Notes: generated from the letters alone by a model not told the origin. A stretch of 64,000 nt of DNA from JAICYJ01 sp963766445 (GCA_963766445.1 CAVXZW010000019.1:1-64000), one strand, 5' to 3'; positions 9,090-18,109 are shown, counted from the stretch's first letter. Made by a program: numbers and translations.

Positions 9090-9743
9090 ATGGAGACCCA
9101 GGCCATCCAGCGGCATTCTGCCGACGCGCCGTTCCGCAGTCTGAGCGAGCGCGCCTACCAGCACATCAGGGGCGAGATCCTCCGCGGCAGCCTGCCTGTC
9201 GGGACGGTCGTGGGCGAGTCCGCGCTCGCCGAGGAGCTCGGCATCTCGAAGACGCCGGTGCGACAGGCGCTCCAGCTGCTGCGCGGCGAGGGGCTGCTCC
9301 AGGTCGGCGCGCGCCGCCAGCTCGTCGTCCGCGGCTTCAGCCCCGAGCACCGCCGCGAGATCGTCGACGTGCGCCAGGCGCTCGAGGCGCTCGCGGTCCG
9401 CGGTGCCGCCGAGCGGATGACGCTCGACGACATCGACCACCTGCGCCTCCTCCTGATCCGACAGAAGCGGGCGGCGGACGCCGAGAAGGAGGACGACTTC
9501 ATCGACCTCGACGAGGAGTTCCATCTGCGGATCGCGGCAGGCGCCGGCATGCCGGTCGTCGAGCGCCTCCTGCGCCAGCTGCGGGGCTTCGTCCGCGTCA
9601 TGCACCTCGGGACGACGCGGCCGCGCGGGTACCTCGGGCACGTCCTCGCCGAGCACACCGCGATCGTCGACGCGCTCGAAGAGCGCGATGCGGCTCGAGC
9701 GGCCGACGCGCTCGGGGAGCACCTGCGCCGATCCGACTACTGA
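9090..9743 (+). CDS. GntR-family regulator (FCD subfamily)
   Basis: A 217-residue transcription factor. The N-terminal winged helix (about residues 15-80) contains ESALAEELGISKTPVRQALQLL, and the C-terminal all-helical FCD domain has the metal/ligand residues in DLDEEFHLRIA and LAEHTAIVDAL. FCD regulators usually sense small carboxylic acids or sugars. It lies 43 bases after the ATPase gene at the end of the cassette, and is the obvious candidate to control the divergent promoters around 4234-4476. Direct binding is inferred. Confidence 0.9.
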   Translation: METQAIQRHSADAPFRSLSERAYQHIRGEILRGSLPVGTVVGESALAEELGISKTPVRQALQLLRGEGLLQVGARRQLVVRGFSPEHRREIVDVRQALEALAVRGAAERMTLDDIDHLRLLLIRQKRAADAEKEDDFIDLDEEFHLRIAAGAGMPVVERLLRQLRGFVRVMHLGTTRPRGYLGHVLAEHTAIVDALEERDAARAADALGEHLRRSDY

Positions 9744-9866
9744 CCGGCCCTCCGGGTTTTCCACACAGCCAATCGGGCGCCGCCCCGATGCCGTCCCGGC
9801 CGTCCCGGCCGATACTGAGGCCGGTGAGAGCTCTCTCATCGCGACCGGTCACAGTGGGAGCCACAG

Positions 9867-10550
9867 ATGAACATCCTGGTGGTCGAGGACGAAGCCCTGA
9901 TTACCGACTTCCTGCGCCGCGGGCTCGAGGCTGAGGGTTACGCCGTCGAGACCGCTGCGTGCGGCGAGGATGCGCTCGCCTGCATGCCCGCTCGACCGCC
10001 GGACCTCGTGATCCTCGACGTGATGCTGCCCGGCATGGACGGCTTCGAGGTGCTGGGCGCCATCCGGGCGACCGACCCGGATCTCCCGGTGATCATGCTG
10101 ACGGCCCGGGGTGAGGTGGCCGACCGCGTGCGGGGCCTCGACCTCGGCGCCACCGACTACCTGGGGAAGCCCTTCGCGGTCGCCGAGCTCCTGGCACGCA
10201 TCCGTGCGCGCACCCGCAGGCCGGCGCAGAACGGCAAGCCTGCGTCGTCGCTCGCGGTGGGGTCGGTCACGCTCGACCTGCTGACACGCGAGGCGGACTT
10301 CGACGGGCGCCACGTCGAGCTGTCGGCCCGTGAGTTCGCGCTGCTCGCGTACCTCATGCGCCACCCGGGCCAGGTGCTCTCGCGCCAGCAGATCCTGAAC
10401 GGCGTCTGGGGATACACCTTCGATCCGCGCTCGAACCTCGTCGACGTCTACATCGGATACCTGCGCCGCAAGCTGACTGCCGACGGCCGCTCGCCGATCG
10501 AAACCGTGCGCGGGATGGGCTACCGGATGGCGCGCGAGACGGTCGCGTGA
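9867..10550 (+). CDS. OmpR/PhoB-family response regulator
   Basis: A 227-residue two-component regulator. The receiver domain (residues 1-115) has the acidic pair VVEDE, the phospho-acceptor Asp in VILDVMLPGMDG and the Lys in LGKPF. The C-terminal winged helix (about 130-223) has LSAREFALLAYLMRHPGQVLSRQQIL and ETVRGMGYRM, as in OmpR/PhoB members. Its stop overlaps the kinase start by 4 bases. It stands directly upstream of the redox operon beginning at 12081, so that operon is its likeliest target. Confidence 0.95.
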   Translation: MNILVVEDEALITDFLRRGLEAEGYAVETAACGEDALACMPARPPDLVILDVMLPGMDGFEVLGAIRATDPDLPVIMLTARGEVADRVRGLDLGATDYLGKPFAVAELLARIRARTRRPAQNGKPASSLAVGSVTLDLLTREADFDGRHVELSAREFALLAYLMRHPGQVLSRQQILNGVWGYTFDPRSNLVDVYIGYLRRKLTADGRSPIETVRGMGYRMARETVA

Positions 10551-12007
10551 GGGGGCGCCTCGCCATCCGCACGCGCCTGGCGATCGTCAGCGCGACGCTG
10601 GCGGTCGGGGTGCTGGCCGCCGGGCTGCTCACGGTGTATCTGATCGATCGCCGCCAGGTCGACCAAACTCTGACGACCGCGGCGCACAGAGCCGCCGCCG
10701 ATCTCGCAGCCGCCGGTCTCCACGACGGCGTGCCGCCCGCCTCGGCACCGACCACGCCCGCGGGCAACGACGGAGGCGAGTCGGCGCAGGAGTCCGACGA
10801 CGAGGTTCTCGGCGCATACCTCAAGGCCCGGCAGGGCAACGGCCAGCTCCTCGCCAGCGTCTCGCCCGGCGGGCGCAGGCGCGCGAACAGCCTGCTCGCC
10901 CGCAGGCTGTGGCTCCGCGAGGATGTGGCTCCGGGACACACGCGGCGGATCGAGATCGCCGGCGAGGAGTACGTCCTCGCCGCCGCCAGCCGTGGTCGCG
11001 GCCGCGTGTTCGCAGCCGTCCCGGCGGCCGAGGCCGAGGCCGGTGTGCGCACGCTTCTCGATGCGATGCTCATCGTCTGCCTCGTCGGCCTCATCCCTGC
11101 TACGGGAGCCGCCTGGCTCGTGACGACGGCGGGCGCTTGCGCCTCTTTCGCGCATGGCCCACCGCGCGTCGCGTGTCACCGCGGGCGACCTGTCGGTGAG
11201 GATGGGGCCGGTGCGGTCGCACGACGAGATCGCCGACGTCGCCGTCGCGATCGACGCGATGCTCGACCGTCTCGAGGGAGCCTTCGCCGCCCAGCGCCGC
11301 TTCGTGCACGACGCATCGCACGAGCTCCGCACGCCGCTCACGATCGCCCGCGGCCATCTGGAGACCGCGCTCGTCCCCGGCGGGGCGTCGTCTGAGCTTG
11401 ACCGAGCCGTTCGAGTCGCCATCGACGAGCTCGACCGGATGGGGAGGCTGGTCGAGAGCCTTCTGCGGCTGGCGAAGACCGGCGCGGACGGGCCGGCGAC
11501 GCGCGAGCCCGTCGACGTCGGGGAGCTCGCACGGCGTGTCGTCGCGCGCTCGCAGATCCTGGGGGAGCGGACGTGGCGGGTCGACGCCGCGCCTGGTGCC
11601 ATCGTCGAGGGCGACGCCGATGCGATCGAGCAGGTGCTCCTGAACCTGATCTCGAACGCGGTGCGGCACACGAGCGCCGCGGCAGGCCATCGACGTCTCC
11701 GTCGCAGCCGAGCGACGAGATCGTCGCGCTCGAGGTCGCGGACTCGGGACAGGGCATCGACCCCGACCTGTTGCCGACGCTGTTCGACCGCTTCACGAGG
11801 GCCGACGCCGCCCGCGGCCGCGAGACCGGAGGCACAGGCCTCGGGCTCGCGATCTGCCAGGCGATCGTCGAGGCCCACGGCGGCACCATCTCCGTCGCCA
11901 GCACGCCGGGGCAGGGTGCAACGTTCACCGTCGAGCTGCCGCGAATCGCGGAGCCCGCGCCCGCGGCGCCGGCCATGAGAGCCGTCTCACCACCGGCTCA
12001 CGCCTAG
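10547..12007 (+). CDS. Sensor histidine kinase (two apparent frameshifts)
   Basis: Membrane-bound partner of the preceding regulator. It has an N-terminal span (about residues 8-30), an extracytoplasmic loop of about 140 residues, a second span near LIVCLVGLIPATGAAWLV, then HAMP, HisKA with the phospho-acceptor His in HDASHELRTPLTIARGH, and a HATPase domain with NLISNAVRHT, DSGQGIDPDLLPTLFDRF and GGTGLGLAI. The domains are spread over three frames: shifts lie near 11130 (between the second span and HAMP) and near 11690 (after NAVRHTSA). With both shifts the protein runs to TAG 12007 at about 485 residues, the normal length. The signal sensed is unknown. Confidence 0.87.
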
Positions 12008-12080
12008 CTCACACCGGGTTCGTACCTTGGGGGCGTAGAGCCGCGAGATCGCGGCATCCCACCCACCAGGAGGAACCTTC

Positions 12081-12449
12081 GTGACCGTCCACCCGTCAGT
12101 CGCCTTCGCGGCCTTCGCGGCGGGGCTTGTCGTGGGCGGCGGCGCCTATGCCGCCAGCCACGACCTCGGGCTCGGCGACGGCCTGACGGCCTCGGCCGGC
12201 GCGCGCGCCCGCCTCGGGCAGCAGATCCCGGTCGGCCGCCACGGCCGCCGTGCCGGGCTGCTCGAGTGGCACGCACCCCACATGCCCCATCTGCGCCCGC
12301 GGCCCCATCCGCAAACGTTCATCCAGGTCTCAGCGGCGCCGGCGATCTCCTCGGCGCCCGCAGCCGCTCCGGTCTCGAGCACGAGCCCGGCTCCGCCGGT
12401 GACCAGCACCAGCCCGACCGGCGGCGACGACGGAGGCGGCGATGACTAG
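12081..12449 (+). CDS. Small exported or membrane-anchored protein with Pro/Ser/Thr-rich tail
   Basis: A 122-residue protein I do not recognise. GTG 12081 has a textbook ribosome site (AGGAGGAACC) 6 bases upstream. The N-terminus (residues 5-25, AFAAFAAGLVVGGGAYAA) is a signal or anchor helix, followed by a short basic segment and a C-terminal half of Ala, Pro, Ser and Thr ending in an acidic GDDGGGDD. The latter looks like an extended cell-wall linker. It overlaps the next gene by 8 bases and opens the redox operon. Spacing from the kinase is 73 bases, with a 14-base palindrome (CCGCGAGATCGCGG) at about 12041-12054. Confidence 0.7.
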   Translation: MTVHPSVAFAAFAAGLVVGGGAYAASHDLGLGDGLTASAGARARLGQQIPVGRHGRRAGLLEWHAPHMPHLRPRPHPQTFIQVSAAPAISSAPAAAPVSSTSPAPPVTSTSPTGGDDGGGDD

Positions 12450-12823
12450 CGCCGGCCTCCGCATCTACACGACCATCATCGCGCTCATCTGCGGCGGGGC
12501 TGTGGCCTGGTCGATCCACCAGGCGTCGCTCGCGTCGTCGTGGCAGGCGGACGCCAGCTCATGGCACGCCGTGGCGCAGCGCACCGTGACGCATGACCGC
12601 GCGACCGCGCGACAGATGCGTCACCTCGTCGTCCGGTACAACAGGCTCGTCGTCAAGACGCGGCGCTCCGAGCGGAAGCTGCTCGCAGGCATCCAGAACG
12701 CGCAGACCGGCGGCACCCAGCTGCCATCGGCACCCGGGTTCGCCACCCTGTCCTCGCCGGCAACGTCGCCGGCCCCCCGTCGCCGCTCCGGCGCCGGCCC
12801 CTCCGACCACGCACACCAGCTGA
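12442..12823 (+). CDS. Small membrane-anchored protein of unknown function (frameshift in a C6 run)
   Basis: The ATG at 12442 opens a protein with one N-terminal membrane helix (about residues 6-25, YTTIIALICGGAVAWSI) and a hydrophilic, possibly coiled segment (TARQMRHLVVRYNRLVVKTR). As written, the frame runs on into the ApbE gene. Losing one C from the run of six near 12775 instead yields a Pro/Ala-rich tail (PVAAPAPAPPTTHTS) and a TGA at 12821-12823 that overlaps the ApbE ATG. I consider that the true end, giving about 127 residues. It resembles its neighbour in layout (anchor plus Pro-rich tail). Function unknown. Confidence 0.62.
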
Positions 12824-13728
12824 TGTCGGCCGTCGCTGAATCGATCACGACGACGGGCGCGTGGGAGTGGCGCGCGACAGGCACCACCTGGCGCATCCAC
12901 CACACGGGCGGCGTCGAGGCCGGCCTGGCCGCGACGATCGCCCAGGCGGTCGAGCGCGACGAGGCACGCTGGTCGCGGTTTCGCCCCGACAGCGAGGTCG
13001 CGCGAGTGAACGCGTCGGCCGGCCGTGCCGTGCACGTGTCTCCTGCGACGCTCGACCTGCTTGAGGTGTGCGTCTACTGGATCCGGGCGACCGGCGGCGT
13101 GTTCCAGCCGCTCGTCGGCGGCGCACTGGTCGCCTGGGGCTACCGCCGCAGCCTCAACGACCGCGCCGCGTACGCCCGGACGAGCCCCGATCCGCGCCGT
13201 CTCGAGGGACGTCCGCAGATCGACCGTCGTCACGGGACGGCGATGGTCCCCGCCGGAACGAGGCTCGACCTGGGCGGCATCGCCAAGAGCTGGATGGCCG
13301 CTCGTGCCGCAGGCCTCCTTCGAGGACGGTGTGACGACCCGGCTGTCCTGGTCGACGCGGGCGGCGATCTCGTCGCGGCCCGTGGGCGGCATCTCGTTGC
13401 AGTGGAGGACCCTCGCACGCCCGATGCCCCGCCCGTTGCCCGCGTCTGGGTTGAGGAGGGCCAGGGCGTCGCGACCTCGGGGTTCGGGCGGCGCCGGTGG
13501 CAGAACGGCGACGGCCGTGCTGCGCACCATCTGATCGACCCGGAGACCGGCGCGCCCGGTCCGCGAACACATGCCACCGTCGTCGCCGACGACCCGGTCG
13601 CGGCGGACGTCCTCGCCAAGGTGCTCACGCTGCGGCCCGGGCGCATCGCCGCGCTCGACGAGGCCGCCATGGTCATGGTCGACGCCGGCATCCGTGTCAC
13701 GGCGGCATGGGCGGAGGTGACCGCATGA
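12823..13728 (+). CDS. apbE: FAD:protein FMN transferase (ApbE family)
   Basis: A 301-residue flavin transferase that attaches FMN to Ser/Thr of extracytoplasmic redox proteins. Evidence: TTWRIHHTGG in place of the usual MGT-containing N-terminal segment, DEARWSRFRPDSEVARVNA, GGVFQPLVG, RLDLGGIAKSW, VDAGGDLVA and HHLIDPETGAP, all ApbE landmarks, including the acidic Mg-binding positions. I see no signal peptide, so it may act in the cytoplasm or be exported atypically. The start ATG overlaps the preceding TGA and the stop overlaps the next gene by 4 bases. No obvious FMN-acceptor protein is visible in the operon, so the target may be elsewhere. Confidence 0.85.
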   Translation: MSAVAESITTTGAWEWRATGTTWRIHHTGGVEAGLAATIAQAVERDEARWSRFRPDSEVARVNASAGRAVHVSPATLDLLEVCVYWIRATGGVFQPLVGGALVAWGYRRSLNDRAAYARTSPDPRRLEGRPQIDRRHGTAMVPAGTRLDLGGIAKSWMAARAAGLLRGRCDDPAVLVDAGGDLVAARGRHLVAVEDPRTPDAPPVARVWVEEGQGVATSGFGRRRWQNGDGRAAHHLIDPETGAPGPRTHATVVADDPVAADVLAKVLTLRPGRIAALDEAAMVMVDAGIRVTAAWAEVTA

Positions 13729-14303
13729 TCCTGTGGGATGTCGCGCGTGCGAGCGCGTTCGTGGCGTTCGCCTGCTACACCCTGGTCGTGGCGTGGGGCA
13801 TCGCGCTCAGCGCCCGCGTCTGGCGCCCGCCGGCGCCACAGATGGCCTACCACCGGTTCCTGGCATCGCTGGGGCTGGTGGCCGTGGCGATCCACATCGG
13901 GGCGCTCATGCTCGACCGATACGCCCGGGTGACGGTCGCGTCGCTGGTCGGGCTCGACCCGCGGCCCAGCGTCGTCGTCGGAGCCGCCGCGCTGTGGCTC
14001 ATCATCGCCCTTCCGCTGTCGTTTCGCCTGAAGCAGGCGCGGTGGATGAGCCAGCGCGCGTGGAGGTCGCTGCACTACTTCGGCTACGCGGTCTGGGGCC
14101 TGTCGCTGATCCACGGCGTCACCGCCGGGACGGACTCGCGCTCGGCCTTCGCGCTCGCCGTCTACGGGACGTCCGCCGCGATCGTCGGCGGCGCCGCCTG
14201 GTACCGCTGGATCGAGCGGCCGGTGCCCGCCGTTCGGCCCGCCCCGTCGCGCGAGCGGCTGCCGGCCCGCGCGGCGCTCGAGATCGAGGGGAGCGAGCCA
14301 TGA
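13725..14303 (+). CDS. Ferric-reductase-like transmembrane protein
   Basis: A 192-residue integral membrane protein with about five hydrophobic spans and histidines spaced for b-type heme binding: His in QMAYHRF, in VAIHIGAL, in SLHYFGY and in LIHGVTAG. This is the pattern of the ferric reductase-like transmembrane domain (related to MsrQ/YedZ). It would carry electrons across the membrane. It is translationally coupled to ApbE upstream and to the FAD reductase downstream (4-base overlaps), which suggests a cytoplasm-to-outside electron route ending on a flavinylated acceptor. The direction of electron flow is inference. Confidence 0.83.
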   Translation: MILWDVARASAFVAFACYTLVVAWGIALSARVWRPPAPQMAYHRFLASLGLVAVAIHIGALMLDRYARVTVASLVGLDPRPSVVVGAAALWLIIALPLSFRLKQARWMSQRAWRSLHYFGYAVWGLSLIHGVTAGTDSRSAFALAVYGTSAAIVGGAAWYRWIERPVPAVRPAPSRERLPARAALEIEGSEP

Positions 14304-15418
14304 GCGCCGCCGGACATGTCACGATCGTCGGGAACGGCGTCGCCGGGTACGCGTGCGCCCGCCGCCTGGCCGAGGGCGGCGTCCCGGTGACGCTGATCGG
14401 CCCCGGGCTGCCCTGCGATCGCCCTCCGCTCTCGAAGCGGGCCCTCGTTCGCGGCGCGGCCCCGTATCTGGCGACCGCCGACGGCCTCGCCGCGGCGGGC
14501 ATCCGCCATCTCGACGGCTGGGCGGTCGACCTGGACCTCGACCGCCGACGGCTCGGAGTCCAGGTCTGCGCGCGCGGCGAGCTCCACGAGCACGCGTTCG
14601 AGGAGCTCGTCTGGGCGACCGGCCTGCGCCCGACCCGGCCGCCCATCCCCGGGATCGGGGTCGCCCACCAGAACGCCGACCCGGCAGGGCTCGAGGAGCT
14701 GCTTCCCCGCCTCGAGCGGCCGGGTCGGCGGGTGGCGGTCGTCGGCGCCGGCCTGATCGGCACCGAGACGGCCGCCACGCTGTCGGCGTCCCATCGGGTG
14801 ACGCTGTTCGAGCGGGCCGAGCTGCCGCTGAGCCGGCTGCACCGCGCCGTCGGCGAGGAGGCGAGGCGTGTCCTCGCCACGCTGGGCGTGGAGTTCGCCG
14901 GGGGCAGCGTCATCGACCGGATCGTGCCCGTCCCGGGCGGCTCGCACATCATCGAGTCCTCGACGCACGGGCGGATCGCGGCCGACGTCATCGTGACTGC
15001 TGCGGGCGTCGCCTCGACGCTGCCCGGCGAGCTCGGGGCCGGGCCGACGGTCGACACGGACGAGCGGCTCGCGGTCGAGGGCCTGGACGGCGTGTGGGCG
15101 TGCGGCGACACCGCGGCGTTCCCGCACTCCAGGTTCGGCCGGATCGCGGTCCCGCACTGGGACAACGCCCGGGCCGGAGGCGACCACGTCGCGCGGGCGA
15201 TCCTGGGATCGACCCAGCCATTCTCGCGCGACCCCTACTGGTTCTCGGACATCGGCCCGCTGCGGGTGCAGCAGGTCGGCTTCGAGCCCGCCGTCTGCGA
15301 GTGGTCGGTGCGCGACGGGCTGCACGTCGGCCACGCCGACGACGGCCGCGCGGCATGCGTGCTGCTTCTGAACTCGCCCAATCGCCTGAACGATGCCCGC
15401 CGCCTCGTGGCGGCCTGA
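14300..15418 (+). CDS. FAD-dependent NAD(P)H:ferredoxin reductase
   Basis: A 372-residue pyridine nucleotide-disulphide family flavoprotein like the reductases of oxygenase systems. It has the N-terminal FAD motif IVGNGVAGYACAR, the NAD(P) motif VVGAGLIGTETAATL (about residue 150), the second FAD motif GVWACGDTAAFP, and the C-terminal YWFSDIGPLRVQQVG that is typical of ferredoxin/rubredoxin reductases. ATG 14300 overlaps the membrane protein stop. The ferredoxin gene follows after 16 bases, so the pair should pass electrons from NAD(P)H to the small ferredoxin and perhaps to the membrane heme protein. Confidence 0.92.
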   Translation: MSAAGHVTIVGNGVAGYACARRLAEGGVPVTLIGPGLPCDRPPLSKRALVRGAAPYLATADGLAAAGIRHLDGWAVDLDLDRRRLGVQVCARGELHEHAFEELVWATGLRPTRPPIPGIGVAHQNADPAGLEELLPRLERPGRRVAVVGAGLIGTETAATLSASHRVTLFERAELPLSRLHRAVGEEARRVLATLGVEFAGGSVIDRIVPVPGGSHIIESSTHGRIAADVIVTAAGVASTLPGELGAGPTVDTDERLAVEGLDGVWACGDTAAFPHSRFGRIAVPHWDNARAGGDHVARAILGSTQPFSRDPYWFSDIGPLRVQQVGFEPAVCEWSVRDGLHVGHADDGRAACVLLLNSPNRLNDARRLVAA

Positions 15419-15434
15419 CCCACCGGAGGAGAAC

Positions 15435-15629
15435 ATGGACACCCAGATCATCATCGACCCTGACGCCTGCGTCGGCTACGGCGAGTGCGTCGCAGAGGAC
15501 GCCGCGGCCGTGGAGCTCGACGAGCACGGTTGTGCGCGTACGCTCGTGCCCCTGCTTCCCCGCGACCGGGCCGAGCGGCTCTGTGCCGCCTGCCCGGTCG
15601 GTGCGATCTCGCTCAGGCGAGCGGCGTAG
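15435..15629 (+). CDS. Small [3Fe-4S]-type ferredoxin
   Basis: A 64-residue ferredoxin preceded by a perfect ribosome site (GGAGGAGAAC). Cysteines lie in CVGYGEC (Cx5C) and CAACPVGAI. The Cx5C spacing with one CP motif is typical of actinobacterial [3Fe-4S] ferredoxins that serve P450s and other oxidoreductases. One extra Cys (in CAAC) could allow a fourth ligand, so a [4Fe-4S] form is not excluded. It is the last gene of the redox operon and the natural partner of the reductase just upstream. Confidence 0.9.
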   Translation: MDTQIIIDPDACVGYGECVAEDAAAVELDEHGCARTLVPLLPRDRAERLCAACPVGAISLRRAA

Positions 15630-15647
15630 ACGCGGAGCAGATGTTCG

Positions 15648-17535
15648 TCACGAGGCGTCGCCTCCCAGGGCCCGCAGTGCGTTCAGGATGACGGCCACGT
15701 CGATGACCTCCTGGAAGATCGCACCCGCCACGGGCGGCAGGTATCCGGCGGCCGCGAACGCCATGCCGATGATGCTCAACCCGAGGCCGGCGATGACGCT
15801 CTGGCGCGCGATCCGGATCGATCGCCTGCCGATCGCCACGGCGCGGGCCACGCGGTCGATGCGGTCGACCGCGATCACAGCGTCGGCCGCCTCGGAGGCG
15901 ATCGTGGCGCCGGCCGCGCCGAGCGCGATGCCGACGTCCGCAAGCGCAAGCGCCGGCGCATCGTTGATCCCGTCGCCGACCATCACGACAGGTGCGAGGT
16001 CCTCCCTGGCGGCCAGCGTGCGCACGAGCTCGAGCTTGTCCTGCGGCGACTGGCGGGCGTAGATCCGGTCGACGCCCGCGGCCCGCCCGACGGCCTCGGC
16101 CGTGCTCTCGACATCGCCCGTGGCCAGCGCCACGTGCCGGACGCCCGACCTGCGCAGGTCGGTGACGAGCCCGGACGCGTCCTCGCGGAGGCGGTCCGAC
16201 ATGATGATCACGGCGACGACGCGGCCGTCGGCAGCCACCGTGACGCGCGCCTGTCCGGGACCGACGGAGATCTCCGACTGAGGATGCCGGTTCCGTGGGC
16301 TGCTCGCCCGCGACGAACGCCGCGCTGCCAACGGCGACGTGGCGGCCGTCGACGTCTCCGGCGATCCCCTGCCCGGGGTCCTCGCGGACGCCGCTCGGCA
16401 TGCTGAGCCGGAGCCCGCGGTCGGAGGCCGCCCGCACGAGCGCGGCGGCCATGGCGTGCGACGAGAACTGGTCGAGCGAGGCCGCGATCCGCAGCGCCTC
16501 CCCGGCGGGAAGGCCGTCAAGCGTGACGATGCGGTCGACCTCCGCGGTGCCGAGCGTCAGCGTCCCCGTCTTGTCGAAGAGCACGGTGCGCGCGCGGCCC
16601 AGCGCCTCGATGACGGCGCCGCCCTTCACGATCACGCCGTCGCGGGCGGCGCGTGAGACGCCCGAGATGAAGGCGATCGGCGCCGCCAGGATGAGCGGGC
16701 ACGGCGTCGCCACGACGAGCACGGCGACGGCGCGGCGCGGGCTTCCGCTGATGGCCCAAGCGGACCCGGCGACGACCAGCGTCACCGGCAGGAACACCGC
16801 GGCGTAGCGGTCGGCCATGCGGACGAACGGCGCCTGGCGGCCCTCGGCGTCACGGACGAGCCGTACGAGCGCCGCGTACGCGCTCTCCGATGCCGGCGTG
16901 GCAGCCTCGAGCTCGAAGGCCTCACCCGCGTTGGTACACCCTCCGCGCGCCGTCGCCCCGGCGTGCAGCGTCCGCGGCAGCGGCTCGCCCGTGAGTGCCG
17001 AGTCGTCGACGATGGCCTCGGTGCTCCGGACGATCCCATCGGTCGGGATCACCTCGCCCGCACGCACGAGCAGGCGGTCGCCGATGCGTACGAGGTCGAC
17101 ATCGATCCGCTCGACGGACTCACCGGTGATCCGGTTCGCCGCCTTCGGCGCGCGATCGACGAGCAGCGTGAGCTCACGACGGGCGCGCCTCTGCGCCACG
17201 AGCTCGAGCGCGTTCCCGCCGGCCAGCATCATCGCGATCACCGCCCCCGCCAGGTACTCGCCGAGCGCCAACGCGCCCGCCATTGCAAGAAGGGCGATCG
17301 CGTCGACGCCGACATCGCCCCGGATCAGCGAGCGGCCGACCGAGACGGTGAGCGGTACGAGCAGGGCCAGCGTCGTGGCCGCCCAGATCGCGCTTGCCGG
17401 AGCGGGCGCCCCGACGAGCTCGAGCACACCTCCCGCGATCAGGCCGGTCGCCGCCGCGGCCGGCAGCAGAAAGTCCTTCGACGCCGCAACGCGCCGCCAC
17501 GACCTGACGATTGCCGTGCGCGGCGCGTCGACCAT
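15648..17535 (-). CDS. P1B-type heavy-metal ATPase with TPC motif (frameshifted near 16285)
   Basis: Metal-translocating P-type ATPase. From ATG 17535 there is no N-terminal Cys-rich or HMA metal-binding domain. Membrane spans are followed by the actuator motif SALTGEP, the in-membrane metal motif ATPCPL, the phosphorylation site DKTGTLT and, after the shift, the hinge GDGINDAPALALADVG. The halves are in two frames. One extra base near 16285 restores continuity to a stop at 15648 and about 628 residues. TPC is the motif assigned to the P1B-5 group (Fe/Ni reported), but the C-terminal hemerythrin domain of that group is absent, so the metal is open. It is 9 bases downstream of a universal stress protein gene and thus probably cotranscribed with it. 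Confidence 0.88.
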
Positions 17536-17544
17536 GGGCCTCTG

Positions 17545-17982
17545 TCAGGCCTCGGCGACCGCCGAATCCGCGGTCACCAGCCCTTCACCCATGTAGCCGC
17601 CCGGGACGACGAGGACCGGGCAGCCGGCGAGCGGCAGGAGCCGCTGCGTCGTGCTTCCGAGCACCGCGCCCGTGAACGGCCCGCGGCCCCGGGTCGCGAT
17701 GACGATCATGCCGGCCTCGGCGTCCTTGGCGATGTCGGCGATCGTCTGCGCTTCGTCTCCGAAGAGCGTGTCGCGGATGACCATCGAGGTCTCGATACCC
17801 GACTGCGAGAGCTGCTCGACGCGAGCGTTGAGCGTGTCCTCGATCGCCGTCTCGAGCGCATGGGTGCGCGCGTGGGCTACGACGAGCCGGGCGCCGTCTC
17901 GCCGTGCGTACTCCTCGGCGACAGGAACAGCGCGCTCGGAGCCTTCGGAACCGTCGAGTGCGAGGATGATTGAGGTGGACAT
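17545..17982 (-). CDS. Universal stress protein (UspA family)
   Basis: A 145-residue single-domain Usp. It has the first strand with the nucleotide-contact Asp (IILALDGSEGS) and the ATP-binding loop TRGRGPFTGAVLGSTTQ, which fits G-2X-G-9X-G-S/T, so it is the ATP-binding type. It precedes the metal ATPase by 9 bases on the same strand and faces the FAD oxidoreductase at 18163 across a 180-base divergent spacer. Confidence 0.95.
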   Translation of the reverse strand: MSTSIILALDGSEGSERAVPVAEEYARRDGARLVVAHARTHALETAIEDTLNARVEQLSQSGIETSMVIRDTLFGDEAQTIADIAKDAEAGMIVIATRGRGPFTGAVLGSTTQRLLPLAGCPVLVVPGGYMGEGLVTADSAVAEA

Positions 17983-18089
17983 CTCGACCCCCTTAATTGG
18001 TGGCTTCAGTCAATCTTCGCGCCTGGGCGTCGCGCTCGCATCGGGGCCGGTACCGAACGCCTGTGCGGCATATCCGTAGCGCGATTCAT

Positions 18090-18109
18090 GGCGGCCACGG
18101 ATGGCCGCC
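18090..18109. repeat. Perfect 8-bp inverted repeat with 4-base loop in a divergent spacer
   Basis: GGCGGCCA and TGGCCGCC flank the loop CGGA. The hairpin lies about 53 bases before the start at 18163 and 107 bases from the Usp start at 17982, so it may be an operator or a leader hairpin for the rightward transcript. No T-tract follows it. Confidence 0.45.

Noticed and set aside
12081..12449. ApbE flavinylation site in the small exported protein (DGLTASAG)
   Set aside because: It lacks the required [ST]GA[ST] core after Dxx, so it is not a credible FMN-acceptor motif.
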